From contig NZ_JOGR01000008.1 of the NCBI RefSeq assembly GCF_000719515.1, positions 1 to 64,000 of the forward strand: 64,000 nucleotides of DNA. Reading direction: 5' to 3'. Shown one piece after another: positions 8,896 to 17,442 of the stretch (the first letter of the stretch is position 1; every line of letters begins with the position of its first letter). The translations under genes and the position numbers were made by a program. Below the pieces are notes generated by a model that had not been told where the DNA came from, made no database searches, and worked only from the letters and a program-made list of their open reading frames with translations. This DNA is from Glycomyces sp. NRRL B-16210 (GTDB lineage Bacteria; Actinomycetota; Actinomycetes; Mycobacteriales; Micromonosporaceae).

Positions 8896-10193
8896 GGGGT
8901 CTCCTCTGCGGTGGAACGGGTCTCGACCGGCAGCGCCGCGAACACGCGGAAGCCGCCCTCGGCGGTCGGGCCGGTCTCCAGTGTGCCGCCCTCCAGCGCG
9001 ACCCGCTCGCCCATGCCGACCAGCCCCAGCCCCGAACCCCGCGGCACCGCCGCGACCGCGCTCCCCGGAGGCGGCCCGTTCGACACCGCGACCGTCACCA
9101 CGGCGCTCTCCTCGGCCGCGACCACGACCGAGGTCGACGCGCCCGGGGCGTGTCGCACCACGTTGCTCAACGCCTCCTGCACCACCCGGAACACCGTGAG
9201 CGCCACCGTCTCCGGCAGTTCCTCGGGCAGCTCGACCACGTCCAACGCCACCGGCGTTCCGGCCCGGTTCACCGACTCGACCAGGCCCCGCAGGGCCTCC
9301 GGCCCCGGCTGCGGCTCCCGCGCGCCCGCCTCGTCCTCGCTGCGCAGCACCCCGAGCAGGCGCCGCATCTCCGCGAGCGACTCGCGCGCCTGGTCGCCGA
9401 TCGACCGGAACTCGGCCTTCGCCTCCCCGTCCAGGCCCGCGAGCCGGTACTCGGCCGTGGACGCCTGCACCGCGATCACCGACATGTGGTGCGCCACGAT
9501 GTCGTGCAGCTCCCGCGCGATCCGGGTGCGCTCCTCCAGCAGGCGCCGCCGGTGCCGCTCGGTCTCGGCGACCTCCTCCTTCTCGGCCAGGCGCGCCCGC
9601 CCCTGCCTCCAGATCCGCACCGTCAACCCGATGAGGAACGCGAACGCGCCCAGGACCGCGCCGAGCGCCAGGTTGTCCGAGGCCGGGTTCGGGTTCACGG
9701 CGGCGCTGAGGTCCGGCGTCGGGCCGTACTGGAGCGCGTTCGCCCCGATGAACAGGTACGACAGCCAGGCGAGGATGCCGACCCAGAACCGGCGGTCGCG
9801 GCCCAGCGCGAACAGGACCAGGTAGAGCGCGAACAGGTTCGCGGTCGTCAGGGGCCACGGCTGCGAACCGTCGACCGTCGCGGCGGACATGGTCGCCGCG
9901 AGCGAGGCCATGACCAGCAGCCACGCCTCGACCGGCCGGAAGCGCGCGAGGACCACGGCGGCGCCGGTCGCGAAGGCGGGGAACACGCCCCACGGGATCA
10001 GGTAGTCGACCCGGAGCATGTGGTTCTGGATCGCGAACATGCCCAGCCCGAACGGGACCGAACCGGGCCCGATCAGCGCGAGCGTGGTGGTGAAGCGCCA
10101 CCGCCAGGCGCCGTCGCCGGCCGGGCCGGTCGCGATCAGGTAGCTGACGACGACGCGGGCGGGCGAGGTCCGCGACGGCTGTTGTGCGTTCAC
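8892..10193 (-). CDS. sensor histidine kinase, HisKA_3 (NarX/DesK-like)
   Basis: 433 aa. About six hydrophobic segments lie in the first 210 residues, followed by a linker coiled coil (RARLAEKEEVAETERHRRR). The HisKA_3 dimerisation helix has the phosphorylated His in ARELHDIVAHHMSVIAVQ. The ATP-binding domain has the N-box VVQEALSNVVRHA and the glycine loop GSGLGLVGMGERV. There is no large extracellular domain, so sensing probably involves the membrane or a small molecule. It is operonic with the regulator at 8221 and divergent from 10338. Confidence 0.94.
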   Translation of the reverse strand: MNAQQPSRTSPARVVVSYLIATGPAGDGAWRWRFTTTLALIGPGSVPFGLGMFAIQNHMLRVDYLIPWGVFPAFATGAAVVLARFRPVEAWLLVMASLAATMSAATVDGSQPWPLTTANLFALYLVLFALGRDRRFWVGILAWLSYLFIGANALQYGPTPDLSAAVNPNPASDNLALGAVLGAFAFLIGLTVRIWRQGRARLAEKEEVAETERHRRRLLEERTRIARELHDIVAHHMSVIAVQASTAEYRLAGLDGEAKAEFRSIGDQARESLAEMRRLLGVLRSEDEAGAREPQPGPEALRGLVESVNRAGTPVALDVVELPEELPETVALTVFRVVQEALSNVVRHAPGASTSVVVAAEESAVVTVAVSNGPPPGSAVAAVPRGSGLGLVGMGERVALEGGTLETGPTAEGGFRVFAALPVETRSTAEETP

Positions 10194-10337
10194 CGCTCCA
10201 ACTTAGGCCGCCTCCGGCCTGCGCGGCCTCACCCCTCAGTACGGCTCGCGGGCCCGGTTCTCACCCCTGGGTATGAGGGCCGATTCCACGCCTCGGCTTG
10301 AGGGAAGGGGACTTTCCCGGAACCTACCGTTCGCCAC

Positions 10338-11021
10338 ATGATGCGAACCCTGTTCCGAAGCCGCCCAGCGGAAGTGACCGCGATGGCCGCGGTCGCCGCC
10401 AGCCAGGCGGGCTTCGCCGTGATGCACCTGACCCAGTACGAGGCGGTCGACGCCGTCGCCGTTCCCGTCTCCGCATATGCGCTGACCTGGCCCGGGATCG
10501 TCCTGTTCCCCGCCTCGGTCCTGAGCCTGGCGCTCGCCTGCGCGATCCTCGCCGGGCGCGGGATCGGCCTCGCCCGGGAGGGACTCGCCCGGTTCCTGCT
10601 CGGGGCGACGGCCGTCATGCTCGTCGCTGCGGCCGTGTTCCGCACCGGCACGCCCGAGACCGGCCTCACCCCGGGGGCCCAGATCCACCGCTACAGCGCC
10701 GGTGCCGCGTTCGTGCTCCTCACCGTGGTCGCCGGGTTGTGCGCGGCGCGGATGAAGGAGGCCAAGGCGCCGGACTGGGTGCGGCGGGGGACCTGGGGCG
10801 CGACCTGGTTGGCGGCGCTGATGTTCGTGACGACGGCGTTGAACACGTTCCTGCCCGACCTCGCGGGCGGCGGCGACTGGCGGGGGATTCCGCAGCGGGT
10901 GCTGCTGGTGGCGCTGTCGGCGCTGGTGTGGATCCTCGTGGCGAACTCGAGCCGGGCCACGATCCGGGTCCCGGCAGCGGCGCCAGAGGTCGTTCCGGCC
11001 CTGGCCGGAGCGCGGTCGTGA
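10338..11021 (+). CDS. integral membrane protein, DUF998-like
   Basis: 227 aa with about six transmembrane helices and short loops. The layout, including a conserved HRYSAGAAFVLL segment near the middle, matches the actinobacterial DUF998 family, which has no settled biochemical role. It is divergent from the two-component operon with about 145 bp between start codons. This arrangement often marks a regulated target, but that is inference. Start: the first of two adjacent ATG codons, with no strong ribosome site. Confidence 0.75.
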   Translation: MMRTLFRSRPAEVTAMAAVAASQAGFAVMHLTQYEAVDAVAVPVSAYALTWPGIVLFPASVLSLALACAILAGRGIGLAREGLARFLLGATAVMLVAAAVFRTGTPETGLTPGAQIHRYSAGAAFVLLTVVAGLCAARMKEAKAPDWVRRGTWGATWLAALMFVTTALNTFLPDLAGGGDWRGIPQRVLLVALSALVWILVANSSRATIRVPAAAPEVVPALAGARS

Positions 11022-11276
11022 ACGCGCGGAGTCCGAACGGAGCCCGGTCGTGAAAGCGACGCGGCGCTGGCGGGCGGCGGTGGCGCGGGTCCGGCTGTCA
11101 CTGGGACGCTGCGGCGACCTGCGGCGCGGCAGGGTAGACCGGCCGCTGTTCCGCTGTCCCGAGGACCCGCCGCCGGGCCCGTCGTTCGGCAGCTGGTTCT
11201 TACGGAGCTCCGAGGAATCGCGGTGCAGGCGTACGAGGAGCGGGCCTCGAAGCCGATGCGAGCGCATCGTGCGACG

Positions 11277-11303
11277 TCCGGCCCGGCGGTGAGCCGGGCC
11301 GGA
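11277..11303 (-). terminator. terminator of the small gene at 11310
   Basis: A perfect 11-bp stem (TCCGGCCCGGC / GCCGGGCCGGA) with the loop GGTGA lies 7 bases past the stop at 11310. I saw no credible gene between 11022 and this hairpin. Confidence 0.75.
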
Positions 11304-11309
11304 ATCGCG

Positions 11310-11570
11310 TCAGATCGTGTCGGCGTACTGCTCGAAGGTGTCCGAGCCGCCTTGGAACAGGGTCAGGGCCTCTTCGAGGCGGTCCTTCGCCTGCTGCCAC
11401 TGCGACAGCGCCTCGCCGGGCAGTGAGCTGCCGGTGTCCTGGGTCGCCGCGGTTCCCGCCCCGATCGCGCCGTCCGCCTGCGACTGGGCGCCGCCGACCG
11501 CGCCCATCGCCTCCTGGACCTGCTCGATCGCGCCCTGGATCTGCGCCTTGATCTCCGCCGTGCTCGCCAT
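11310..11570 (-). CDS. small helical protein, 86 aa
   Basis: A small, Ala/Gln/Glu-rich, fully helical protein (MASTAEIKAQIQGAIEQVQE...). A Gly/Ser/Thr-rich turn near residues 35-48 separates two helices, a layout like WXG100 or other helical-hairpin proteins, although no WXG is present (SQWQQ occurs). It has GAGGGG upstream of the ATG and its own terminator, which supports it as a gene. I cannot name a family with confidence; actinomycete genomes hold many such short helical proteins near secretion or signalling genes. Confidence 0.7.
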   Translation of the reverse strand: MASTAEIKAQIQGAIEQVQEAMGAVGGAQSQADGAIGAGTAATQDTGSSLPGEALSQWQQAKDRLEEALTLFQGGSDTFEQYADTI

Positions 11571-11753
11571 GCGCGTCCCCTCGCCTCAAAAATCGCCTGC
11601 CACCGCTCACCCTAGTTGAGGCGTTGCGCCGCAACGGGCTGCGAAACCGGCCCGCGCGTCGGCCGGGGAGGGTTCTGCGGGTCGGTGATCGGGAATCCGG
11701 GGATTGTCGGGCTCGGGGGACATAATCTGCGGGAACCTGCTCTGGAGGATTCC

Positions 11754-12293
11754 ATGACCGCTTCCGATCCGATCACCGACGACCTGGTGCGGACCTTCGA
11801 CGAGGTCTTCGACCGGGCCGTCGCCCGCCTCGCCGGGACCACCGAGGAGGAGTACCTCTGGGAGCCCGTCGACGGGTGCATGACCGTCCGACCCTCCGGT
11901 GACCGCTTCCGGGCCGACCCGGTCCCGCCCGAGGACCCGGTGCCCGCGCCGTTCACCACGATCGCCTGGCGCACGTGGCACATCGGCGCCGACTGCCTGC
12001 GCGGCTACCTGCGGTTCTTCGAGGGCGAACCGGGCGGCGGCGACCCGCTGGCGTGGCCTGGCACTCCCGAAGCGGGCGTCGAGGCCATGGCCGAGGACTG
12101 GTCCCGGTTCCGGGCCCGGCTCACCGGGCTCGGCGACGAGCGGCTCATGCAGCCGATGGGCGCCCTCGGCGGCCCCTACGGCACCGAGACCTACCTCAAA
12201 CTGGGCCTCCACGCCCTCGACGAGGTCGCCCACCACGGCGCCGAGATCGGCGTCATCCGCGACCTCTACCTGCACCGATCCGCTACCCGGTGA
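11754..12293 (+). CDS. DinB/YfiT-like putative metalloenzyme
   Basis: 179 aa from an ATG with TGGAGG upstream. The protein has the four-helix DinB fold. The likely metal-binding histidines are in the TWHIGAD segment and in the C-terminal HALDEVAHHGAEIG, which is the best family mark. In actinobacteria many such proteins are mycothiol-dependent transferases. It is a monocistronic gene lying between divergent and convergent neighbours, so context does not help choose a substrate. Confidence 0.82.
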   Translation: MTASDPITDDLVRTFDEVFDRAVARLAGTTEEEYLWEPVDGCMTVRPSGDRFRADPVPPEDPVPAPFTTIAWRTWHIGADCLRGYLRFFEGEPGGGDPLAWPGTPEAGVEAMAEDWSRFRARLTGLGDERLMQPMGALGGPYGTETYLKLGLHALDEVAHHGAEIGVIRDLYLHRSATR

Positions 12294-12338
12294 CGGCTGA
12301 GGCTTGTCGCGATGACCGGACCGCCTCGATGCGCTGCG

Positions 12339-13052
12339 TTACGCGCGCCAGTAGGCCAGGGCGTGGACCCGCTGCTTCGGGAGGCCGAGTTCCTTGCGCG
12401 CGAACGCGGCCAGCGCCCTCGTGCTCTTCGCTTCCGCCGCGACCCATACGTAGGGGTTCGCGGTCGCTTCGAGCAGTCCCGGCAGTTCTTCGCGGACCCG
12501 CTTCACCAGGGCCTCGCCCTGGTCGTCTCGGGCGATCTTGCGCAGGTCGTGGCGCTCGTCCGTCCTGAAGGGAAGCTCGTCGTCGTCCGCGGTCTCGAAC
12601 CAGATCGTCGCCGGTGTCTCGGGGTGGGCGTCGAGCAGGGAGTTGATCGCCGGGAGCGAGGCGGCGTCGCCGACGATGAGGAGGCGTTCGGGCGCGGGGT
12701 CGAGCGGTTCGAAGCCGGTGCCGTACACCGTGGCCTGGATGGTCTCGCCGGGCTCGACGGTTCTGGACCAGTCGCTGGCGATGCCGTCGTGCAGCGCGAA
12801 TTCGATCGCGAACGCGCCCTGCTCCGGGTCGGGGTCCACAAGGGTGTATCCGCGCTGGTGGGGTTTGCCGTCGTCGTCGAACCACAGGCGGACCCACATG
12901 GTCGGGTGCAGGGGGAGTTCGGCCAGCAGTCCGCCGTCGGTGAAGGTCAGGCGCCGGTAGTGCTCGGTCACCTGCTCGGCGCCGGTCACGGTGAACTTGA
13001 AGTCCTTGGCGCGCAGCAGTTTGAGGACTGCGCCTTCCCAGCCGTGGCCCAT
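12339..13052 (-). CDS. siderophore-interacting FAD-binding reductase (SIP family)
   Basis: 237 aa from an ATG with GGAGGGG upstream. This is the SIP/ViuB family of flavoreductases, which release iron from imported ferric siderophores. Residues 1-110 form the FAD-binding barrel with the diagnostic HQRGYTLVDPDPEQGAFAIE (RxYT). Residues 115-237 form the NAD(P)H domain (LLIVGDAASLPAINSLL) and the conserved C-terminal WVAAEAKSTRALAAFARKELG...AYWRA. An iron box 37 bases upstream is shared with the divergent acylase gene, so iron-starvation induction is strongly implied. The short form lacks any additional domain. Confidence 0.95.
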   Translation of the reverse strand: MGHGWEGAVLKLLRAKDFKFTVTGAEQVTEHYRRLTFTDGGLLAELPLHPTMWVRLWFDDDGKPHQRGYTLVDPDPEQGAFAIEFALHDGIASDWSRTVEPGETIQATVYGTGFEPLDPAPERLLIVGDAASLPAINSLLDAHPETPATIWFETADDDELPFRTDERHDLRKIARDDQGEALVKRVREELPGLLEATANPYVWVAAEAKSTRALAAFARKELGLPKQRVHALAYWRA

Positions 13053-13088
13053 GCGCGGCCCCTCCTCGAAATATGAGCGAACGTAATC

Positions 13089-13107
13089 TTAGGTTAGACT
13101 AACCTAA
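13089..13107. promoter_or_regulatory. DtxR/IdeR iron box
   Basis: TTAGGTTAGACTAACCTAA matches the actinobacterial DtxR/IdeR/DmdR consensus (TTAGGTTAGSCTAACCTAA) in nearly every position. TAATCT (13084-13089) on the plus strand and TAAGAT on the minus strand (13086-13091) are candidate -10 boxes beside it, so one repressor dimer pair could control both divergent genes. Confidence 0.95.
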
Positions 13108-13109
13108 TT

Positions 13110-15719
13110 ATGAGCTTCATCTGCTACCGGGACGCCTGGGGAATCCCGCATCTGAAGGCCCCCGACCCCCTCGCTCTCGCCTACGCCCAAGGCTGGAACG
13201 CCGCCGCCGACCGCGCGTGGCAGTTGGAGAACGCCCGCCGCCGCGCCGCCGGGACCGCCTCGGCGATCATCGGCGAGCGCTGGCTGCACTGGGACCGCCT
13301 CGCCCGCCAGACCGGCATCGTCGACACCGCCCGCGCCGCCTTCGAGGCGCTCGACGACGCGACCGCCGACTGGGTCCGCGCCTACGTCGACGGCGTCAAC
13401 GCCGCCATGCCGCGAGGCGCCGCGCTCGCCCCCGAACTCGGCCCGGCCTCGGCCACCGGGGTCACCCCGGAGCCTTGGGACCCTTGGACACCGCTCGCGA
13501 TCTGGCACTCCGAGCACCTGCTGTTCGGCGCGGGGTTCCCCGCCAAGTTCTGGCGCGAGCGCGTGCGCGAGACCCTGGGGGAGGAGGCGGTCGACAGGTT
13601 CGCCATGGACGGGCCCGAGCCCGTCGGCTCCAACGGCTGGCTCGTCGACGGCTCCATGACCGCCTCGGGCGCCCCGCTCGTCGCCGGGGACCCGCACCGG
13701 CTCATCCAGCTTCCCGGTGCCTACCAGCAGATCCGACTCTCGTGCGACGAGTTCGACGTGGTGGGCCTGGCCGTCCCCGGCATCCCTGGGATCGCCCACT
13801 TCGGACACACAGGTTCGGTGGCCTGGGGCATCACCAACGCCATGGCCGACACGCAGGACCTCTACCGCGAACGCTTGCGGCGCAACGCGGACGGCTCGGT
13901 CGAAGCGTTCGGGCCCGACGGTTGGGAGCCTGCGCGCTCCTGGACCGAGGCCATCGACGTGGCCGGTGGAGCGACGCATACGGTCGAGGCCGTCGCCACC
14001 GCACGGGGGCCGATCGTTGCCGAAGGCCCCGACGAGGCGCTGAGCCTCCGCGGCCCGGTGCAGGCCGTCGCGGACCTCGGGTTCGCCGCGCTGCCCCGGC
14101 TGCTCCGCGCCGCCACGGTCGCCGATGTCGATGCGGCCCTTGACTCCTGGGTCCTCCCGGTGAACGTCGTCATGGCCGCCGACACCGCCGGCGGGCTCCT
14201 CCACCGCATCGCCGGGCGCGTGCCCGACCGCGACCCCGCGAACCTCCGCCACCCGGTCCCCGCCTGGGAGGCCGAACATTCCTGGCGCGGCTGGAAGCCC
14301 TTGCCGCGCACCGAAGTCGACCGCATCGCCGTCATGGCCAATGAACGCGACCTCGCCGCGCCCCTCGGCGTCGAGTTCTGCCCGCCCCACCGGGCCGACC
14401 GCATCCGCGCCCTCCTCGACACCCGATCGGACTGGACCGCCGCGGCCATGGCCGCCGTCCACGCCGACACCTACCTCCCCAGCGCCGGTGCCCTGCTCGA
14501 CCCCCTCGCGAAACTCGACCTCGACGGCCCCGCCGCCGCGCTGCGCGACCGCCTCACCGCCTGGGACCGCCGCATGGACGCCGGCAGCGTCGAGGCCGCC
14601 GCGTTCGCCGCGCTCCGCAACGCGTTCATCCGCCGCCTCGCGGCCCTGCCCTCCTTTGCGGCCCTTGCCGAACCGTCCGGCCACCCCGTGATCTTCGCGC
14701 CCTGGCTCGCCCTGCTGCCCCGCATCGGCTTCGCCCTCCCGCACGCGCTCGAACTCGTCGCACCCGAAGAGCGCGACGAGGCCCTGCGGGCCGCCGCGGC
14801 AGAGGCCGCCGCCGAGCCTGCGCTCACCTGGGGCGAGGCGCACCGGCTCGAACCCTGGCAGGACCTCCCGTACGGCGTTCCCTGGCCGGAGGCGCTGGCG
14901 GGCAACGCGGGCGACGCCGACTGCGTGCTCGCGACCTCCGGCGCCCCCGGCGTCGGCGACCACTTCTCGCGCGGGCCGGTCGCCCGCTGGGTCTGGGACC
15001 TCGCCGACCGCGAGCGGAGCCGATGGATCGTCCCCTTCGGCGCCTCGGGCCCGCCCGGACCCCACCACGACGACCAGTTCCCGCTGTGGCAACGCGGCGA
15101 ACTCGTCCCTGTAGTCACCGATTGGCAAGAGCTGCAAGAGGAGTACCGCATGATCGACCGACCCGCCGTCTTCGAGCGGAAGGTGGAGGGCTTCGGCACC
15201 GTGGCCCTCGTCCCCGTCCACCCGGCCGAGGACCTCGATCTCATCTACGGGTGGGTCACCGAGGAACGGGCCCGGTTCTGGGGCATGACCGAGCATTCGC
15301 GCGAGTACGTCCAGGAGATCTACGAGTACCTCGCCGCCCTCGAGACCCACCACGCCTACCTGGTGCTGCGCGACGGCGCGCCCATCGCCCTGTTCCAGAC
15401 GTACGAGCCGGAGGCCGACCCGGTCGGCGAGTGCTACGCGGTCGAGCCCGGCGACATCGGCTCGCACCTGCTCATCGCCGCCGCCGGGGACCGGGTGACG
15501 CCCGGGTTCACCGGCCGGCTCATGACCTTCCTCAGCAGCTTCCTGTTCGCCGACCCCTCGCGGAAGCGGATCGTCGCCGAACCCGACACGCGCAACGAGC
15601 AGGCCCGGGCCCGGTTGCGGCGCACCGGCTTCACGCTCGGCCCGGAGATCGAGCTGCCCGAGAAGACCGCCCGGCTGGCGTTCCTCAGGCGCGAGGACGT
15701 GCCCTTCCCCCTGCTGTAA
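13110..15719 (+). CDS. penicillin-acylase-like Ntn hydrolase fused to siderophore N-acyltransferase (GNAT)
   Basis: 869 aa. Residues 1-675 are a penicillin amidase/PvdQ-type Ntn hydrolase: the alpha part YRDAWGIPHLKAPDP, then the predicted autocleavage before Ser174 in PVGSNGWLVDGS, then the beta chain with SVAWGITNAMADTQDLY. There is no signal peptide, unlike secreted acylases. Residues 681-869 are an IucB/RhbD/DesC-like GNAT that acylates hydroxamate precursors (WVTEERARFWGMTEHS, EPDTRNEQARARLRRTGF). The ATG lies 3 bases after the iron box, so the mRNA is probably leaderless. DesG-like acylases and DesC-like transferases belong to desferrioxamine-type clusters; fusion in one frame is unusual. 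No NRPS or IucA/C synthetase is in the window. Confidence 0.9.
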   Translation: MSFICYRDAWGIPHLKAPDPLALAYAQGWNAAADRAWQLENARRRAAGTASAIIGERWLHWDRLARQTGIVDTARAAFEALDDATADWVRAYVDGVNAAMPRGAALAPELGPASATGVTPEPWDPWTPLAIWHSEHLLFGAGFPAKFWRERVRETLGEEAVDRFAMDGPEPVGSNGWLVDGSMTASGAPLVAGDPHRLIQLPGAYQQIRLSCDEFDVVGLAVPGIPGIAHFGHTGSVAWGITNAMADTQDLYRERLRRNADGSVEAFGPDGWEPARSWTEAIDVAGGATHTVEAVATARGPIVAEGPDEALSLRGPVQAVADLGFAALPRLLRAATVADVDAALDSWVLPVNVVMAADTAGGLLHRIAGRVPDRDPANLRHPVPAWEAEHSWRGWKPLPRTEVDRIAVMANERDLAAPLGVEFCPPHRADRIRALLDTRSDWTAAAMAAVHADTYLPSAGALLDPLAKLDLDGPAAALRDRLTAWDRRMDAGSVEAAAFAALRNAFIRRLAALPSFAALAEPSGHPVIFAPWLALLPRIGFALPHALELVAPEERDEALRAAAAEAAAEPALTWGEAHRLEPWQDLPYGVPWPEALAGNAGDADCVLATSGAPGVGDHFSRGPVARWVWDLADRERSRWIVPFGASGPPGPHHDDQFPLWQRGELVPVVTDWQELQEEYRMIDRPAVFERKVEGFGTVALVPVHPAEDLDLIYGWVTEERARFWGMTEHSREYVQEIYEYLAALETHHAYLVLRDGAPIALFQTYEPEADPVGECYAVEPGDIGSHLLIAAAGDRVTPGFTGRLMTFLSSFLFADPSRKRIVAEPDTRNEQARARLRRTGFTLGPEIELPEKTARLAFLRREDVPFPLL
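15136..15152 (+). promoter_or_regulatory. internal ribosome site and ATG before the GNAT domain
   Basis: AAGAGGAG (15136-15143) lies 6 bases before an in-frame ATG (15150, residue 681). That is exactly where the acyltransferase domain starts, so the GNAT could also be made as a separate 189-aa protein. Confidence 0.5.
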
Positions 15720-15738
15720 GGGATCGCGGCCGCGGAGT

Positions 15739-15767
15739 GCGGCCCTCGGCGCGAGGCCGAGGGCCGC
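15739..15767 (+). terminator. terminator after the acylase/acyltransferase gene
   Basis: A 12-bp stem GCGGCCCTCGGC / GCCGAGGGCCGC lies 20 bases past the stop. There is no T run, which is common for terminators in high-GC genomes. Confidence 0.65.
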
Positions 15768-16104
15768 GCCTGGCGTTCGGCGCCACCGCAGTCCAGGTCC
15801 CAATCTCGGGCTGCGGGCCGCCCAACTCCCTCGCCAGGCCGCGGTCCGCCCCGGCGAGACGCCTCTGTCGATCCCCTTGCGCTGCGGGCGAAGGCGACTC
15901 GACCCGGTACGGCTCGAATCCGGCCTTGTGGGACGGCGTTCTCCGGGCCAGTCTAAGCAGGGCGATCGATTACGGTCAATGGTTTGCCCTAACTTCGGAT
16001 CAATTTATTTCATGACTTGACATAACTCGGGTCGCGGTCCTAACCTGACCCGAACCATCGAGTCCGATCGATACGCCGGACCGCCCTTCGAAGGGACCGC
16101 AAGC
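15768..16104 (+). promoter_or_regulatory. upstream region and sigma-A promoter of the sugar-uptake operon
   Basis: This gap contains no gene. TTGACA (16017-16022), an 18-bp spacer and TAACCT (16041-16046) form a strong promoter about 60 bases before the GTG at 16105. The AT-rich stretch just before it (15970-16020), and a CGGGT...ACCCG inverted repeat around the -10, are where an operon repressor such as the ROK protein at 22701 could bind. Confidence 0.7.
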
Positions 16105-17442
16105 GTGACCACTGACCAACCCCCCACCACCCCTCGCGCAGCGCTCAGCCGCCGTGACCTCATGCGGGCCACCGGCATCGGCCTGGTCGCGTCCCCCGCC
16201 CTGGCCGCCTGCGGCCGCGGCTTCGGCGGCGGAGGCGACGACGCGGGCGACGGCGTCACCCTCAACATGGTCTGGTGGGGCGACGCCACCCGGGCCGAGA
16301 AGACCCAGGCCGCCCTCGACCTGTTCATGGAGGCCAACGAGGGCGTCTCGATCAAGATCGAGTACCAGGACTCCGGGCCCTACCAGGACAAGCTCGCCAC
16401 GCGCTTCGCCGCCGGCGACGCCCCCGACCTCATGGCGATGCGCATGGACAGCCTGCGCGAGTACGCCGACCGCGGCGCCCTGCTCGACCTCAACGAGTAC
16501 TCCGGCGCGATCGACCTCAGTGGACTCAGCGACAACGCGTCCACGCTCGCCGAAGTCGGCGACAGCGTCTTCGGCGTCCCCGCCGGGCTCAACGCCATCG
16601 GCTTCGTCGTCCGCAAAGATCTCGCCGAGCAGTACGGCGTCGCCGTCCCCGACGGCGACACCTGGAGCTGGGAAGACCTGGCCGCCTTCGCGAAAGGCAT
16701 CACCGACGCCAGCGACGGCGCCGTCTACGGCACCGGCTTCGAAGCCCAGACCCTCGCCAACATCGTCGTCTACACCCGCCAGAGGGGCGAGGACTTTTTC
16801 ACCGAGGCGGGCGAACTCGGCGTCACCGCCGCCACGGTGCAGGCCTGGTTCGAACTCATCGGCGGGATGCGCGACGAAGGCGGGTTCCCGCCCGCTGGGT
16901 TCTTCGAGCAGATCGGCGGCTCCCCCGACCAGTCCTACATCGCCCAGGGCAAACTCGCCTCGCAGATCATCCCGACCAACAACTTCCTGGGCTACAACGC
17001 CGCCTGCGGCGGCAACCTCGCGCTGCTGCGCATCCCCGGCGAGACCCAGGGGACGCGCCGCGGCCAGTCGATCGACTGCCCGCACCTGTGGTCGGTGGCC
17101 TCGGCGTCCGCGCACCCCGAGGAGGCGATCCGGCTGCTCGACTTCCTCACCAACGACCCCGAGGCCTCGCTCGCGACCGGCACCACCCGCGGGGTCCCCG
17201 CGAACGCGTCGGTGGCCGAGGAGATCAAGGACTCCCTGGAGCCGGACGACCAGCTCGCCACCGACTACCTCATCGCCCTCCAAGGCGAGGAGCTGCCCCG
17301 CTCGTTCACCTATCCGCCGGGCGGCAGCGCCGTCTTCGACTTCCTCGACGCGATCGCCGTCGAGGTCGAATTCGGGAGGCAGAGCCCCGCCGACGGGGCC
17401 GCGCAGTTCATCGAACAGGCGAAACAGGCGATCGCGGGGTGA
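16105..17442 (+). CDS. ABC transporter sugar-binding lipoprotein
   Basis: 445 aa from a GTG with GAAGGGA upstream. The N-terminus carries a twin-arginine motif (SRRDLM) followed by a lipobox (ALAAC, Cys about residue 33). It should therefore be exported folded by Tat and lipid-anchored outside the membrane. The rest is a cluster-1 extracellular solute-binding fold (VTLNMVWWGDATRAEKTQAAL..., FAAGDAPDLMAMRMDSL, AIGFVVRKDLAEQYGV) typical of oligosaccharide importers. It is the first gene of a seven-gene overlapping operon with permeases, a GH43 enzyme and a ROK regulator. That context points to plant cell-wall pentose oligosaccharides. No ATPase is encoded here, so a shared MsiK-type ATPase is likely. 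Confidence 0.93.
   Translation: MTTDQPPTTPRAALSRRDLMRATGIGLVASPALAACGRGFGGGGDDAGDGVTLNMVWWGDATRAEKTQAALDLFMEANEGVSIKIEYQDSGPYQDKLATRFAAGDAPDLMAMRMDSLREYADRGALLDLNEYSGAIDLSGLSDNASTLAEVGDSVFGVPAGLNAIGFVVRKDLAEQYGVAVPDGDTWSWEDLAAFAKGITDASDGAVYGTGFEAQTLANIVVYTRQRGEDFFTEAGELGVTAATVQAWFELIGGMRDEGGFPPAGFFEQIGGSPDQSYIAQGKLASQIIPTNNFLGYNAACGGNLALLRIPGETQGTRRGQSIDCPHLWSVASASAHPEEAIRLLDFLTNDPEASLATGTTRGVPANASVAEEIKDSLEPDDQLATDYLIALQGEELPRSFTYPPGGSAVFDFLDAIAVEVEFGRQSPADGAAQFIEQAKQAIAG

Noticed and set aside
11050..11292. An 80-aa basic open frame after the DUF998-like gene
   Set aside because: Arg-rich random-looking translation, no ribosome site, and it runs through the terminator hairpin at 11277-11303.
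13104..15803. An 899-codon minus-strand frame opposite the acylase fusion
   Set aside because: Gly/Val/Glu-rich low-complexity translation with no motifs, mirroring the codon bias of the real gene; it would also run into the iron box without a promoter.
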